Positions 1 to 11,923 of a stretch of 64,000 nt of DNA are shown piece after piece. The notes under the pieces are model-generated. The model saw only the letters and a list, made by a program, of their open reading frames with translations. It did no database searches and had not been told where the DNA came from. Each line of letters starts with the position of its first letter. Within the stretch, counting starts at the first letter, position 1. The stretch comes from Anticarsia gemmatalis (taxonomy: Eukaryota; Arthropoda; Insecta; Lepidoptera; Erebidae), in the NCBI RefSeq assembly GCF_050436995.1, contig NC_134747.1, positions 14,329,501 to 14,393,500 of the forward strand, given 5' to 3'. A program made the position numbers and the translations under genes.

Positions 1-191
1 TCTTATTCTGTCGTATATTATTCAAAACACAACATACAAAATAACCCGACCACCATTAATCATCTCAGAACATTTCTAGGATGCACTTATTTTTACAACA
101 AAACGTCAGGTAAGAGTAATCTTTTTACATAAAATTCTACTAAACATTCATACTGTAGGAGTCGCCGTCGGTGCACATTTGCCTTCACGGT

Positions 192-235
192 AATGCACCC
201 CGAATGCACCCAGAATGGGACCGGAATGAAACTGG
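192..235. repeat. Short tandem array, 11-bp unit, 4 copies
   Basis: Four adjacent 11-bp units all begin with AATG (AATGCACCCCG, AATGCACCCAG, AATGGGACCGG, AATGAAACTGG). The first two differ at two positions and the later ones are more diverged. The array is GC-richer than its surroundings. It belongs to a set of 9-11 bp arrays scattered through the window. Confidence 0.7.
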
Positions 236-1703
236 TCCGGGACACTCTCAATAACATTAGAACAAGCTAATTTATACCGAGAGGTACTGTAAAGGTTGTA
301 GCACACACAATATGGAAACTAACAGCATTTAAATTCTCGTATTATATAGATAAATGGTCAATACTCCTTTGCGTTTTTGGAAAGGACAATTTGTTTAAAT
401 AATTCAGTATGTCAATTAATATTGTATGCAAAGGCAATGATTCTATGAGCACCAAACGAAGGAAATCACACTGATGTTCGCGTTCGTTGCAGATAGTATT
501 TTTATCCATTATGTGACTCGATATTGCCTACATGTTGCTAAAAGTGTCATGTGTGCTACGACCCCGTTGACATTATTTTGTTCCACTGGGAAAGAGTGCT
601 CTGAAAACTTATGCTTCAGTGGGTTTCTGCTTATTAAGGAATGTTTATAAAATGTTACTCTACAATTTTATATTATTCTTAATTCTTGTTTGGTGGATAC
701 ATTTAAGGAGAATTCAACTAAGTAATTCTACTTATACTATGTGCCAATATATGGTTTCCAGTTGTTTAGTATTTTGTGGGCGTGTAGAAAAATAATACCA
801 CAGCAATATTATAAAACTGATTTTCCAAGATCTAGTATTTTGCTCGTTCATTATTTGTTAAACTTGTTATAAGCGTATTATTTTCACATCCTGTCATAAC
901 AACTTATTAATTGCTCGTAATTTCACGAGACTTTTATTGTTAATACTGTCATATTAAACTTTGACCCTTAATTCATTACGAGAACGACTTTTTTACAAGT
1001 TCCGAACATCTATAAACAGAGTTTGATCATTTGACTGTCGTATCTAATAATAAAAAGTTGGTTGATTCTCAGTAAAAGCGTTTAAAAGCCATAAAAAGGC
1101 GGTTTCTCGCCGGAGTCGGTTCCGAGCGAACGATCAAAGCGCCTCGCCACTACGAGTGGCGTAGTGTGCTGTACATACATACATACATACAATACGTACG
1201 CCTCCATTGTATCATGCATGTTGTGGGGGAACAGCGAAATGGGCTCACTGTGATATTGTGATTAGATTTTTTTTTAACTGTGTGATGTTTGTAGTCAATT
1301 CCAAGCTTGCTGCACTTTTAGATGTTTCAACTGTCAGTTAAAAAGTTTTATGTTCGCTTTATTAACGGTGCAAAGTGTAAACTTTCTATGATAGCTATCT
1401 CATATATCCTTTTTGACACCAAAAAGTAGTGTGGATAAAAAAAAAAAAGTTTTCATAGTTTCGTCATGAGCACGACATTACTTAGATGATAATGCAATGT
1501 GGTATTGATAGCTCACGTTCAAATAATGCCTTTCAAATCACATCCCAACCCAAACTCAATTTACATGGCGGGAATGTTGACCTGATTCCCACAAATGACC
1601 AAAAAATAGTGAGGCAAACAACCCTATCGCCATATATTTCCGCGGCAATGGCAAACACCAAAAAAGTTCGTCCAAATATATTTCGAATGCGTAGAGTAGT
1701 TGA
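236..1703. other. AT-rich DNA, no supported gene
   Basis: No gene is supported here. A 7-bp perfect stem with a 3-nt loop (CGCCACT-ACG-AGTGGCG) sits at 1145-1161, and a short (CATA)n microsatellite at 1174-1190. Two overlapping opposite-strand open frames at 1486-1892 (87 and 119 codons) show no recognisable domain, no repeat homology that I know and no convincing splice sites. Confidence 0.6.
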
Positions 1704-1736
1704 CGTTCCGGGCACGTCCCGGGCACGTTCCGCGCT
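1704..1736. repeat. Short tandem array, 11-bp unit, 3 copies
   Basis: Three contiguous 11-bp units read CGTTCCGGGCA, CGTCCCGGGCA and CGTTCCGCGCT. It is a GC-rich island in otherwise AT-rich DNA, of the same class as the array at 192-235. Confidence 0.75.
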
Positions 1737-3069
1737 CTTATGGGGATAACGCGTGATCATGGAGCATATCATGCGCGGATGCAATTTGCCAGCTTTTTTG
1801 CCCTTTCCCTGATATTTGGGCGAGGCGCCGACTTTGCCATTCCCCCGCGACTTAAGCAATAGTTGTTTAGATTCGGGACATGTCGACGTCACAGTCCTCG
1901 GGCCCGGTGCCCCGTGATAGATTACTCGCGTCCATTAAGATGTTACACATTATACCTACGCACCCGACCCCCCACATAACGTTTTTTGCTGATAGGATTC
2001 ACTGGAATTACTCCAGCTTTATGGGATTACAAAGGCAACGAGAATTAAGGTCGGCTTGATGTATTGTCATTGATTTCGCCCAAGTTTGGTGGTCTCTAAG
2101 TTATTTGCAAGCTTCGATAGAAGTAAAAGGTTTGTAGACCCTTTTTATCGGATTGTTCGTTTGTCTAATAGGTATTATATCTAAAAGTATCTGAGCGTAG
2201 AGCCAGCCTAGGTTTTATCTTTTCCCAGAAAAGCGAACACAAATTGGATTCGATACTTAGAAGCTAGCCATTTTTCCATCATTTCACAGATAAACGAACG
2301 AATGAACTGGCTTTAATTTTTCGCTTCAAAGGAAAATCTGATATCGAAACACAAAAAAAACACAACGAAGGCTACAAATAAATTGTTAGAGCTTGAGCAC
2401 AAATACAAATGTTGACTAATTTCCTAGAACATCCAGCCATTTCTTAAGCTTAGTTCAAGTAATAGCGTTGTCATTTTTCTCGAGTGAAGCAGAGCAACAA
2501 ATCTAGTCTGATAAATTAATTGTTGAAAGAACACCGGGTGGGCAATTCCGAGGGTATTATGGGTCCTGGTGGGGCTTTAAACGAGGACATGGCAGATGGC
2601 GACTTCGTGCCATAAAGAACACGGAGCGCGAGGAAAAAATTTGAAAACTTGAAATACGGAATCGGGAATGTTCGCTTTTTATTGCATCGAAATGCGTTTG
2701 CGGCAATAATCTGATCGTTTTACGAGCACCGCTATGTTCTAAAATTTGCAATTGTATTCTGTACCACCGCTCATTTTGCAATAAAAAGTGAATTTATTAC
2801 TTTACAAGCGTCGAGGCATTAACGTCTGATATTATTACGGGCTCTAGGTTATTTCGCGTTGAATAAATCAACGAATTTTTAACTCCCGGCATGTGAAATA
2901 TTGACTGAGTTTTTTCATTGCGTTGCGGAGTTACCTTTGGGATCAGCAGAGCTGTGAAGGTCACTGACTTTTGAGTTTTATTATTAAATATTATGTTGCG
3001 TTGTAGCGTCACGAATTTATGCTGCAGTATTAATAAATTGACGCGTAAAATATTATATGCGCAGTAGCT
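1737..3069. other. AT-rich DNA, no supported gene
   Basis: Nothing beyond ordinary AT-rich sequence is visible. The minus-strand open frames at 2557-2781 and 2797-3102 have no recognisable product. Confidence 0.5.
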
Positions 3070-3204
3070 CAATGGCCAGCCAGATGTCGAAAAGTTTGGC
3101 AAAGAATTCTGATCGCCTCTAGCAGGGTCCGTAAGAACTGTTGTGGCAGTACGTTTAAAATGTCAAAATTTCGATAATAAACAGTACTGACTGTAGAGAA
3201 TTCC
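3070..3204 (-). mobile_element. Diverged internal copy of a palindromic MITE family
   Basis: Read on the minus strand, this matches the centre of the complete element at 37632-38072. Shared blocks include a GAGGCG-GATC core, a TCTGCC-like block and an ATTTTGACATTTT block. The outer terminal repeats found in the 37.6 kb copy are not visible, so this is a fragment or an old, eroded copy. A related fragment lies at 8250-8410. Confidence 0.55.
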
Positions 3205-3680
3205 GTTTCAGATCCTACGCTACTCTTGATACTAAAGTGACGTTTAAAATAAAATAACCCATTGCATTCCTTTTCTCTGAACAAGAATTTTGCTTGCCAT
3301 CTAGCTGAAAGAAAAACCAATGGTCAGTTGATAAAACCCTTGGACTCCTGAGAACGTAGATGAGCTCAGGGTTATCCCGTCTCTCAATGTGGAAGTGAGG
3401 CCCTTTGGCCAACACGTGGAACTAGGCAATATGTTAGATTGACTCTTATTTACAAGTTCTATATAGTAAATAGCTCGAAGCTACTTAACAGAGTAATTAA
3501 TTAGCGCTTGTTTTACAAACACATCGCTGTTGAATCAATCAAGTGGTTTGCTTGTTGATTTATTTACACATCATCATTCATTGTTACATTGACAGGATTG
3601 AGTGTTTGATTGACCTGCCAATTTATGAGTTACATGCGGAAAGACAAACAAAAATTTGTGAAATACTTTTTTTTATGGAA

Positions 3681-3900
3681 TGGTTAGTGGTCAACCTAGT
3701 GTCAAAGTTTTACATGCCGCCCGAAAGGCCCTTGACTTGGCTTTAGTAGACAAACAACCGGAATGGATTTTTTCGTACCCTCGTAGGCACGTAGACGCCT
3801 AATTCATATACATCTAGCAGTAGCCTATCTATAGAATGACCGCGCCAACGGTTGCTTAACCCACAAATCGTTTGCCTATCGGTGAGCGCAACTGTCTATA
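3681..3900 (-). mobile_element. 5S rRNA-derived SINE (family B), minus strand
   Basis: On the minus strand the head reads GGTTAAGCAACCGTTGGCGC followed by GGTCA. This closely resembles the internal promoter region of insect 5S rRNA (box A through intermediate element). The tail contains a TTTCGGGCGGC block and ends in TTTGACACTAGGTTGACC, both shared with the copies at 9494-9704, 15225-15473 and 63873-63954. SINEs of this design are transcribed by RNA polymerase III from the 5S-type internal promoter and move using a partner LINE. No coding capacity is expected. Assignment to 5S-derived SINEs rests on motif resemblance, not on a database search. Confidence 0.75.
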
Positions 3901-5204
3901 TTCAGAATTATGCATCCTTTATAATTTTATATCCTATTAATATTTAAAATTCAAAATTAGTAAGTGATTATCCAAGTTCAAAATAACTACTTTTACTGAG
4001 TAAAATTAAGTAACTTGCTCTATACCGTACGAACTATAAACCACAGTCACACTCCATTAAAACTGAATCCCATTAATATTGATGAAGTAATAAATATTAC
4101 ATTTTCACCATAAAACTGATCATCGCAGCCTGCAGAAAAACATTAACTTGTTAAAATGTTCGTCATCCATCACCCGTTTTGTACCGCACGACGAACATAA
4201 ACCCTATACCAGACACGCGTGAAATACCTCACGATATTTTGGAACGTTACACTTTACATGTTTTTTAAACATGACATTTTTAGGTACTGAAGCAATAGAT
4301 GGTTTGGTATTTGTTACACGATATATATTTTCTTTTGGGGAGCTAATTATATGGTTTTCTTCTTTCACTCGATACTTAAAGAGTAAAGTGCATGCATTGC
4401 AGAACTTAGTCCGACTTTAAAGTAGCCAATCTTCAAGGCTTTCGATCGATCGAGTTAGCTTGTTAAGAAAAATAATGACGCATCGAGTACATACATCGAG
4501 ACAGCAAAAATATTATGCTCAGAAGAATATAAAAAAGTTACGATGGAAACCACGTTTAGTAAAGTTCTCAATATACCAAAATTCATAGTAGAAAGTTTCC
4601 TAAAAAAACACAACAACTTTTTTATGACTTTCCAAACTTGTATCGTAAAATATCAGCCCAATATCTACCCAGTGTGGCCCCGGCTTTACGTTTTAAAATC
4701 CAGATTTATGCAAGTGACAACGAATAAAATAAAAGTTGAGTTAAAAGTCGACTATAAATAGAGTGAATGGTTGCTGCAAATTGCATAGTTTTACATTCTA
4801 ACCACAAAGAAATTCTAAATCAATAAACTTTTTTACAACGGCTGCCTTTTAGAACATTATTGCTCTGTAGTTTTATAGTAGTATTTTAACTGAAAGCTGT
4901 GCTGTCTTACTGATAGCGAGGAGCGATAGTTAGGTATATACCTATATAAATAATAGAATATACCTATATAGTAATAAATAGAAATAAATCGCTTGGTAAT
5001 TAAATGACAAACTAAAAAAGAATATATCCGTATAGCCAGCAAAACGGCGAATTCCATTTTGAACATAGTTGTGCTAGAAATACATATCCTAGAGACAGCA
5101 TAATGTATTCAAACTCTACTGCATTGGCGATGCGGTAGTTCAAGGATATAAACATAACTTAATTAGATCTAAATTAATTATTTAATATAACTTATAGAAT
5201 CAGA
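3901..5204. other. AT-rich DNA, no supported gene
   Basis: No recognisable gene or repeat. An imperfect direct duplication of an ATACCTATATA-type string is present at about 4935-4972. Confidence 0.5.
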
Positions 5205-5285
5205 TGTGCAGACCAAGTGGTGTTCTCTGGTCTCTGCCTACCCCTATGAGAATAATGCATGAATTTATGTATGTGTGTATGTATT
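5205..5285 (+). mobile_element. tRNA-type SINE, 3' end only
   Basis: The block GGTCTCTGCCTACCCCTATG, then GATAA-like sequence and a (TATG)n tail, matches the 3' end of a common lepidopteran SINE family as I know it. The tRNA-like head is absent, so this is a 5'-truncated insertion. Similar tails lie at 41505-41570, 47020-47105 and 52695-52765. Confidence 0.6.
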
Positions 5286-7200
5286 TACGTAAGACAATAT
5301 TTCAAGTAAGATTTATATTTACTTTCTGACAAATAAATTTAGCAGGTGACTGATTTCTAGTCTGTAGATTTTAGACTTATCTTTTAATCGCTACCCGCTT
5401 GCACTAAGACATGAAATGAACTATGCACCGCAAGTAACGATTCGTTCGCGTGTCGACAAATCATTTTAATTCTTATCGTTAACCGGTCTGTCTGTACGTC
5501 TGCGGCAAGTTTGTCTATTGCATTAGCGCGATATACATCTACTAATTGTACAACTGTTTATTACTTGTCATACGGTGTTTAAGTGTATGTCATTTTTGTA
5601 TCTTTTTACGTAATGAGAATATGTCATACTTTTAGGTTTTAAAAATAAAGTTACATGAAGTTTTTTTCTGTAAAAGATCTTTCTTAAGATAGGTTTCTTG
5701 TTCAGTAATCTTCATAACCACTTAGGTTTTGCTAGTGAAAATGTATTTTTGTCAATTTTGGGATTTCACTAATTACCATACATACATAAAATTATTTATT
5801 TATTAGGCTTTTTTCTTTTCTACGAATTTCCCTTGCATATACAGTTATACATATTCATACACACACACCTACATCTTATCGTAGTACCACAAGTTAAGAT
5901 CCAGTTGCAGGACTCACTATTATGCAACTAATTAAAAATGCTCTTGCAACAGTTTTACTCTGTGGGAATTTCCCTCATTCCAATCGATGTCCTCTTTTAT
6001 GATCCTAGTTATAGTAAACGAGGATTTTTATACAGTAAACTAAAAGTTCTACAAAGTTATTAATACGTAGTAATCAATGGGAAAATTCAAGGAAAAAAAC
6101 CATATTGTATTTTATTGATTGCGACAAACTTTATGCAGTAGTCAATTACAGGTTATTTCCATTTGATTCATCGATTTGAAAGTCAGTTGCAGCTGGTTTT
6201 AACCGCTTCGAACTGGTTTTATCCAGTGAATACCGGATTCTATGATGTGGCGTATATTTTGTGGAAAATAAAATGAATAATGAAAGGTTGACGCGTGAAC
6301 TGATTTTAATTGATGTTGAATTTATTAACTGTATGACATGTCCCGGCATTTTGTGGTATTTCAGCTTTTGGACATTTTTTGTTTGCTCGTTTTATCAATA
6401 TTTGAATCAGGCTTTTTTGGATATTGAATAATCAATATATTCCGACAGCAAATATAAATTAATACAGCTTTTTGTGTAATTGAAATTACTCAAAACATTT
6501 TTGTAGTAAAACGTGATGTTGGGAAAGAACGTTTATGTTTTCTATTTGTAAAACATACAACACAAACTTTTCTTTTACGTGAACGAACACGAAAGAAATC
6601 TCGCTACAACAATGTTTTAAATCACAATTCATGAACAATATGTGTAAAACGGGACGTAGAGAGAAAGGTAAAAAAATAATTAACTATAATGAATATTTAT
6701 AACGTTTTTAATGTTTCCGTCTTATTGTGGGTGGTCACGCATGGGCCCCGGCTGCCTGGGGCCCGGCCCACTAGGGCCCCGTTGTGTGGCGAAATATTGG
6801 CAAACTTGTGTACCACTTGAATATGGCTTTGTATACCAGTAATGGAGTTTTCTTTATTACTTTATGTATGTGTAAATTGATTGTGAACATGAATAGGTAA
6901 TTGTAGTTTGATGATGAATTCAATAGTAATATTGTGTTGCTTTCATAAAGTGTTCGTACAAATATTACGATTTGGCTTTTTATAATTGAGAGAAATTACT
7001 TTTTTTTGTGTATGTGAAAAAAAAAACAGTCACTTTAAAGGACATTATCGATTCTGTCGTCAAACGCAGTTACTGTCAAATGTTAGTTTTATGAGGAATA
7101 GGTTACTTACTAATTGTAGTTATTTATTGCTAGAATAATACATGTGCCTCGTAGGTATAATAAAACAAAATAATCATTCCATTTATACGTACAAATTCTA
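5286..7200. other. AT-rich DNA with one GC-rich patch
   Basis: Mostly featureless. At about 6741-6781 three GGGCCCC-type blocks recur roughly every 15 bp and are nearly self-complementary. This is a small GC-rich palindromic cluster of unknown origin. No gene is supported. Confidence 0.5.
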
Positions 7201-7247
7201 CAAAGTTCTAGATTGTTCCAGCAAGTTCCACAAGGTTCCACAAAGCT
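7201..7247. repeat. Short tandem array, 10-bp unit
   Basis: Consecutive decamers read CAAAGTTCTA, GATTGTTCCA, GCAAGTTCCA, CAAGGTTCCA and CAAAGCT. The phase of exactly 10 bp holds across nearly five units although individual bases vary. Confidence 0.65.
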
Positions 7248-8249
7248 AGGTGTGATACCGTATACCGATCCTTTCAAAGAACAGATGTACAAGTTCTTTT
7301 TGATAAAAACTATACCACACAGTGCGAAGTTTCCGAACTCTCGTTTTTTTGTAGCGTATTGCGCGCTGTAGTAGCACTTTGAAACTATGCAACGGTATTA
7401 AACAAGTGATGTATGTTCAGTTTTATTTTGTTTCGCGAAAGTTTGACATATAAAATGGATTGTTATGTAGGTTAGTAGCGGAGAGAACTGTTTCTGTACG
7501 AGTTTTAGACGTGATATTTTCTTCTTCTTTAAATTAGCTGCTTATTTTAAATTTATTTATGGATGTTTCTTTTAAAATTATTTTATTACCCGATGGTTAA
7601 ATTATGACGTTTTAACTTTAGATTTTGTTTTTGTCTCTGAGTTCAATTATAAACACAAGCAGGAAAGAGAAACTGTGAGACATATGCAAAGCATATGTTT
7701 TAATATTTTGCCTGACTGATTCAGATCATATAAAAAAAAGTTTAAACCGAGGTAAATGATTTTGCATTGAATAGAATAACACATTCCACAATTTTAGCTC
7801 GACAACTGAGAACTAGGAAAAAAATGACTACCAAATCCACAACTGTCCATTTTGACACAAAACTTAGGCATAATAAAACATCACCAAAAAGATATCCTTC
7901 ACTCTATAAAAGACAGCCTAAGGCGTCACACATCAACGGAATGAACTACCAACTATGGTCACGAGAATGTTTAGCCAGCAGTTTCAGTTTGGAGGTCAAA
8001 CGACTGACAGTTCGCGATATCTGCTGATAGAGGCGAACACTCGATATGCAGTAAAATTGAATTGTCTGCGTTTTGCTGAAATTCGCGACAATTTTTGTGC
8101 GAAATTCGTATGGATTGTTACAGTCTAATGTGATGAAAGATGTTGTATGTACTATGTTCTATGTAAAAAGCGATGTTTAACTAAAAAATATCACTATTAA
8201 TAATATTATCAGTAGCGCAATTAGAGAATCGCGAAAAAATGTAGAGACA
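7248..8249. other. AT-rich DNA, no supported gene
   Basis: No recognisable feature. The plus-strand open frame at 7767-8027 (86 codons) has no known domain and lies in low-complexity AT-rich sequence. Confidence 0.5.
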
Positions 8250-8410
8250 TTTGGCACTGTCGAGTATCGAGAGTTTGACGCTTATAATTTATCTGCCAAA
8301 ATAGATCCTACGACGTCCGTTAGAGGCGCTGATCAGATTTTCATACAAAATTTATCTATAGCTAGCCGGTTGTCGGTAGTCGATAATAGTACGGAATCGA
8401 GCTACAGTTG
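8250..8410 (+). mobile_element. Internal copy of the palindromic MITE family
   Basis: Parallel to the core of the 37.6 kb element: a TATCTGCCAAAATA-type block, then CGACGTCCGTTAGAGGCGCT, a TTTTCATA-AAAATTT block, a CGGTTGTCGGTAGTCGATA arm, and finally CGAGCTACAG. The outer terminal repeats are missing. The plus-strand open frame beginning inside it (8370-8666) is therefore partly repeat-derived and not called as a gene. Confidence 0.6.
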
Positions 8411-9220
8411 CTCTGCTCTCGTATTTTACTTGCTGTTCGTACTTTTAATAAATTCGTTTTTGCTGATATTTAAATCTGTTCAGACGTTTAGTCCTCTAAT
8501 GCGTAACACACAAACGGACAAAATTACTGGTAGAATACGAGCTAAAAATATAAATAATAATTATATTTGTAAAATCATAATATTTTCACCATACTCCAAA
8601 CTTTTCCTTACAACTCGTTATGCCTTAAAACATAAGTCAAGGCGTGCATTAATGCACTTTATTTAAATAAATATCCCATAAAGGCAATTAAAGCAAATCA
8701 CGCGAACACTGGGCAATGTTACCAATGTTTTATTACTACTGTATCCATCACTCGTATTAGTGAATACTTTGTAAGAACCATGTTTGTTTGCTTTACTTAC
8801 ATGCTTTTAAAAATTATAATTGTTAGGTTTTTATAAGGTAGGTCGTGAGTTTTTTCATTGTATGATTTTAAACGCAAGATTGCAGAATTGTTTGGGATTG
8901 TACTGATTAGGGTGGGTTTTTGATTAGCTGAAGGATTAGTTCGTGTTTTAAGAGGGACATATAAATATGTGTAGTCATTAATAAAATAGTTGTAACTTTG
9001 ATTACCATTCGACAATAAACAAGCCGTCTTTTGTTATCAGCTTCAAGAGACTCCATTATTTGAGATTTACTAAGCTGATCTGAATTATATTTTTACCCAG
9101 ATCAGATATTTGCTTAATTTTTATAAATTACAGTTTTCTGAAATACAATTTTTATATTTTACGAAATCCTAACCGATGCTTCATTAAAATCATTTAGTTT
9201 AGGCTATAAAATATTCAATA
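8411..9220. other. AT-rich DNA, no supported gene
   Basis: No gene or recognisable repeat is visible in this stretch. Confidence 0.5.
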
Positions 9221-10079
9221 AAGGAGAATGGGCACTCTTGGGCGGTCGGCGGCCATTAATGAAAGTAGTGTCAAATTAAAGTAATGATAACTAGGAACAA
9301 CTTTTACTAGGAACGTTTCGCTGCAATCCTTTCAGGAAACAATATATTGACATGTAAATATAATGGAATTTCATAGAACAAATACAATTTTTTCGTGTCT
9401 GTAATGCATTTAATGTTGTGTAATAACGTTACATCTTATTATAACGATTGCAATGCCATCAAAATGAACAATAATCGTAACTCGTATATATCTATCATAT
9501 GGTTCACCTAGTTTCAAAGTTGTTCAAGCCGCCCGAATGTTATCTTAGTTGACAACAACCGGGACCGACTTTTTACGTGCCGTCGAAAGCACGGAGAAGC
9601 TCAGTTCAAATACCACAATGCGGTCACCCATCTATAGAATGACCGCGCCAACGGTTGCTTAACCAACAGATCGTTTACCGACCAGTGAGCGCAACTGGCT
9701 ATGAACGCCTGGTTTTTAAGCTGAGCATTCAAGACAGATAAGTCGTCTCAGTGAATATATTATAGAAGAGCAAGATGTTTACTTGTTACGATATTTATAT
9801 ATTTACATGTTATGATTGTTCGAATATTAATAATGTCTACATTTGTATGCAATAATATAAATAGTACTTTTTATTTAATCTCCGAATATAAGCCAAAAAT
9901 ATGTTTTTATACTATTAAAAGTTCTCAAAAACAAAAATGTATTTTGTTCGTCATATAAGTGCGTCGCGGCAATAAAACTTCTACACGGTAATTATAGGAC
10001 TAAACTACATTAAAAAAACATTAAATCAAGTTTGGCCGCGGATCGCCCAGGCTCCATACTATTTTGCCCATTCTCCTTT
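9221..10079. mobile_element. Terminal-inverted-repeat element, ~860 bp, non-coding
   Basis: The left end begins AAGGAGAATGGGCA and continues to a GGGCGGTCGGCGGCC block. The right end is the inverted equivalent, with a GGCCGCGGATCGCCC block and then TGCCCATTCTCCTTT. The outer 14 bp are inverted copies, and the inner GC-rich blocks match more loosely. A 5S-type SINE is nested inside (9494-9704). No transposase coding is visible, so this would be a non-autonomous DNA transposon. I could not fix an unambiguous target-site duplication, so its superfamily is unassigned. Confidence 0.55.
9494..9704 (-). mobile_element. 5S rRNA-derived SINE (family B), nested
   Basis: On the minus strand the 5S-like head runs GGTTAAGCAACCGTTGGCGC, GGTCATTC, ATAGATGGGTGACCGCATTG. 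This is the best-preserved match to the 5S intermediate element and box C (compare ATGGGTGACCGC). Downstream come TCTCCGTGCTTTCGACGGCAC, a CGGTTGTTGTCAACTAAGAT stretch and a GGGCGGCTTGAACAACTTTG tail. It lies inside the inverted-repeat element 9221-10079, so the SINE either arrived later or was part of the parent sequence. Confidence 0.75.
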
Positions 10080-10611
10080 GAACAATTTAAATAATCTTTC
10101 GGGGTTTTAATATAATAATCGTTCAATGAATACGCACTACGGCTAGCACCATAAACTCTGGGTTTTTTTCATACACATCTGCTCTTTCGAATTGTTATAA
10201 AGAAAACTACAAGTAATCCAGTTATAATTAAAAGACTTCCCGAACATATTTTCAATACAATATTCCCACATTGGGTAACATACTAATATTCCCATTACAA
10301 TACATTATAACTATTAACTACTATCAGATCGATACAAACTTTCCCATATAAATCGTATCCACGCCAGTACATATAATCTCCGTACGAATGCGCACATAAT
10401 ATTAATTACTTACGCAAAATTACTGTTAGTTAAGTGCTTTAAAGTTTGCAATTGTTCATTACTATGTTGTGTCGATATTGTTAGGGAGAGTGCATCTTGT
10501 ATGAGTGTGTAATGTGAGACTGGTCTAGACATAATTTTGTCATTATTTATAAAATAATTATTTGATAAAATAGTGTGTACTAGAAATTAAATTAATTTGA
10601 CGCATTAAAGT

Positions 10612-10715
10612 CTCACTGCTGGGTAAGTCTCCTGCCATAATGAGGGAGGTTTTAGGTCTTAAGTCCACCATGCCGGCCGAGTGCGGGTTTTAGATTTTGC
10701 TTACCTTTATAAACT
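10612..10715 (-). mobile_element. SINE 3' portion, minus strand
   Basis: It contains, reversed, the hallmark of a common lepidopteran SINE: CCGCACTCGGCCGGCATGGT, GGACTTAAGACCTAAAACC, then CTCATTATGGCAGGAG and CCCAGCAGTGAG. The best-preserved relative in the window is at 25580-25905. The tRNA-like head is missing. Confidence 0.65.
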
Positions 10716-10789
10716 GTACTTAAGTTAAAAAGAAATAATGAAGAAAAGTTTTAGTTGGTATTCTTTTAGCAACTAACTATATATCATTA

Positions 10790-11057
10790 CTAGCTGACCC
10801 GCGCAACTTCGCTTGCGTCACTTAGGATAATCATAATTTTCCCCGTTTTTGTAACATTTTTCACTGTTACTCTGCTCCTATTGGTCGTAGCGTGATGATA
10901 TATAGCCTATAGCCTTCCTCGATAAATGGGCTATCTAACACTGAAATATTTTTTTAAATTGGACCAGTAGTTCCCGAGATTAGCGCGTTCAAACAAACAA
11001 ACAAACAAACAATCAAACGAACAAACAAACTCTTCAGCTTTATAATATTAGTATAGA
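10790..11057 (-). mobile_element. Complete non-autonomous Helitron, family 1
   Basis: On the minus strand it begins TCTATACTAATATTATAAAG and ends with a short hairpin (CGCAA-GCGAAG-TTGCG) followed by CGGGTCAG-CTAG. That is the Helitron signature: 5' TC, a 3' subterminal hairpin, 3' CTRR. It is flanked by A and T, the expected AT target with no target-site duplication. Inside is an (AAAC)n tract on the plus strand and no coding sequence. The copy at 21855-22136 is the same family in the opposite orientation. Confidence 0.9.
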
Positions 11058-11350
11058 TATTCAACGTTATGTCTGTATTAGTAATATACATTTTTTGATT
11101 TCACTGTGTTGCGTTCTGACTGCGATGTTGTTTGATACAGCAGATTCTTAGTGAAATAAAAATTGGTTGCTATTCTATGAGATGTACAGACATTGATCAA
11201 CTAAAAAGTAATTCAATATGTATCTAACAACTACATTAGGTCAGAACACTAGTAATTACGTAAATACTCATATGTCACTACAAACACAAAGGTATTATTT
11301 AAATCGATAACAGGTATTCCAACACAAAGTGAGTGAGTACTCAGCTTAAC

Positions 11351-11430
11351 ATTGCCCTGAATTACACCGGATCGCCCTGGATCGGGCCGGATTGCCCTGG
11401 ATTGCCCTGTAACCGGCGTTTCGCCCTGTA
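11351..11430. repeat. Imperfect tandem array, 10-bp unit, about 8 units
   Basis: Decamers in register include ATCGCCCTGG, ATCGGGCCGG, ATTGCCCTGG and ATTGCCCTGT, then TCGCCCTGTA. The GCCCTG core recurs at multiples of 10 bp. No coding frame is implied. Confidence 0.7.
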
Positions 11431-11799
11431 ATTACGGGTTGATTGTAATCCGTTTAATTTGTTAAGTTGGGGGTGCATTTGGGTTAGATTGCAGTTTTGT
11501 TGTAACACTGACGTTGACAGATGACTGGCTTGCAATGCCTTGAATACGGATCGTAGTGTGTTTACCGAACATTTGTATAAGCTAACCGCTTCACTGAGCT
11601 TGTAAGTACTTGCACTTGGTACTGGCGTATCGGTTTAGTGTTGTGACTTAGATGTTTCGACTTCGAATCACAGGCAGTATAGGTTGGACTTATAATCGAG
11701 AAAGCATTTTATAAAATCTTTGTTATATTGCTTTGGTGTTTAAAACGAACTATTTTAAGGCCTAACTATTTTTATAATTTTTATTTTACTTCTCCTTTC
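11431..11799. other. AT-rich DNA, no supported gene
   Basis: No gene or recognisable repeat is visible. Confidence 0.5.
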
Positions 11800-11923
11800 T
11801 TGTGTCGCGGGAACTTACTACAAATAAACATACATATTGTTCCACATGGGAATCGAATCCACGACCTCTCGCCACAATAGTAGCGGCGTCGCGACCTTAA
11901 CCACTGCGCCACGGAGGCACTCA
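11800..11923 (-). mobile_element. tRNA-derived SINE with intact box A and box B
   Basis: Read on the minus strand, the head GCCTCCGTGGCGCAGTGG carries a good box A (TGGCGCAGTGG). GTGGATTCGATTCCCA carries a box B-like GATTCGATTCC. The arms do not fold into a proper acceptor stem, so this is a SINE head and not a tRNA gene. The body continues to TTCCCGCGACAC. The same body sequence, without its head, is at 24825-24925. Confidence 0.7.

Noticed and set aside
1486..1892. Overlapping 87- and 119-codon frames on opposite strands
   Set aside because: No recognisable protein feature. Opposite-strand openness comes from a local GC-rich array.
11840..11923. tRNA gene on the minus strand
   Set aside because: Box A and box B are present, but the acceptor and anticodon stems do not form. 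It is a SINE head. The same reasoning applies to 23565, 24080, 25826-25902 and 44585.
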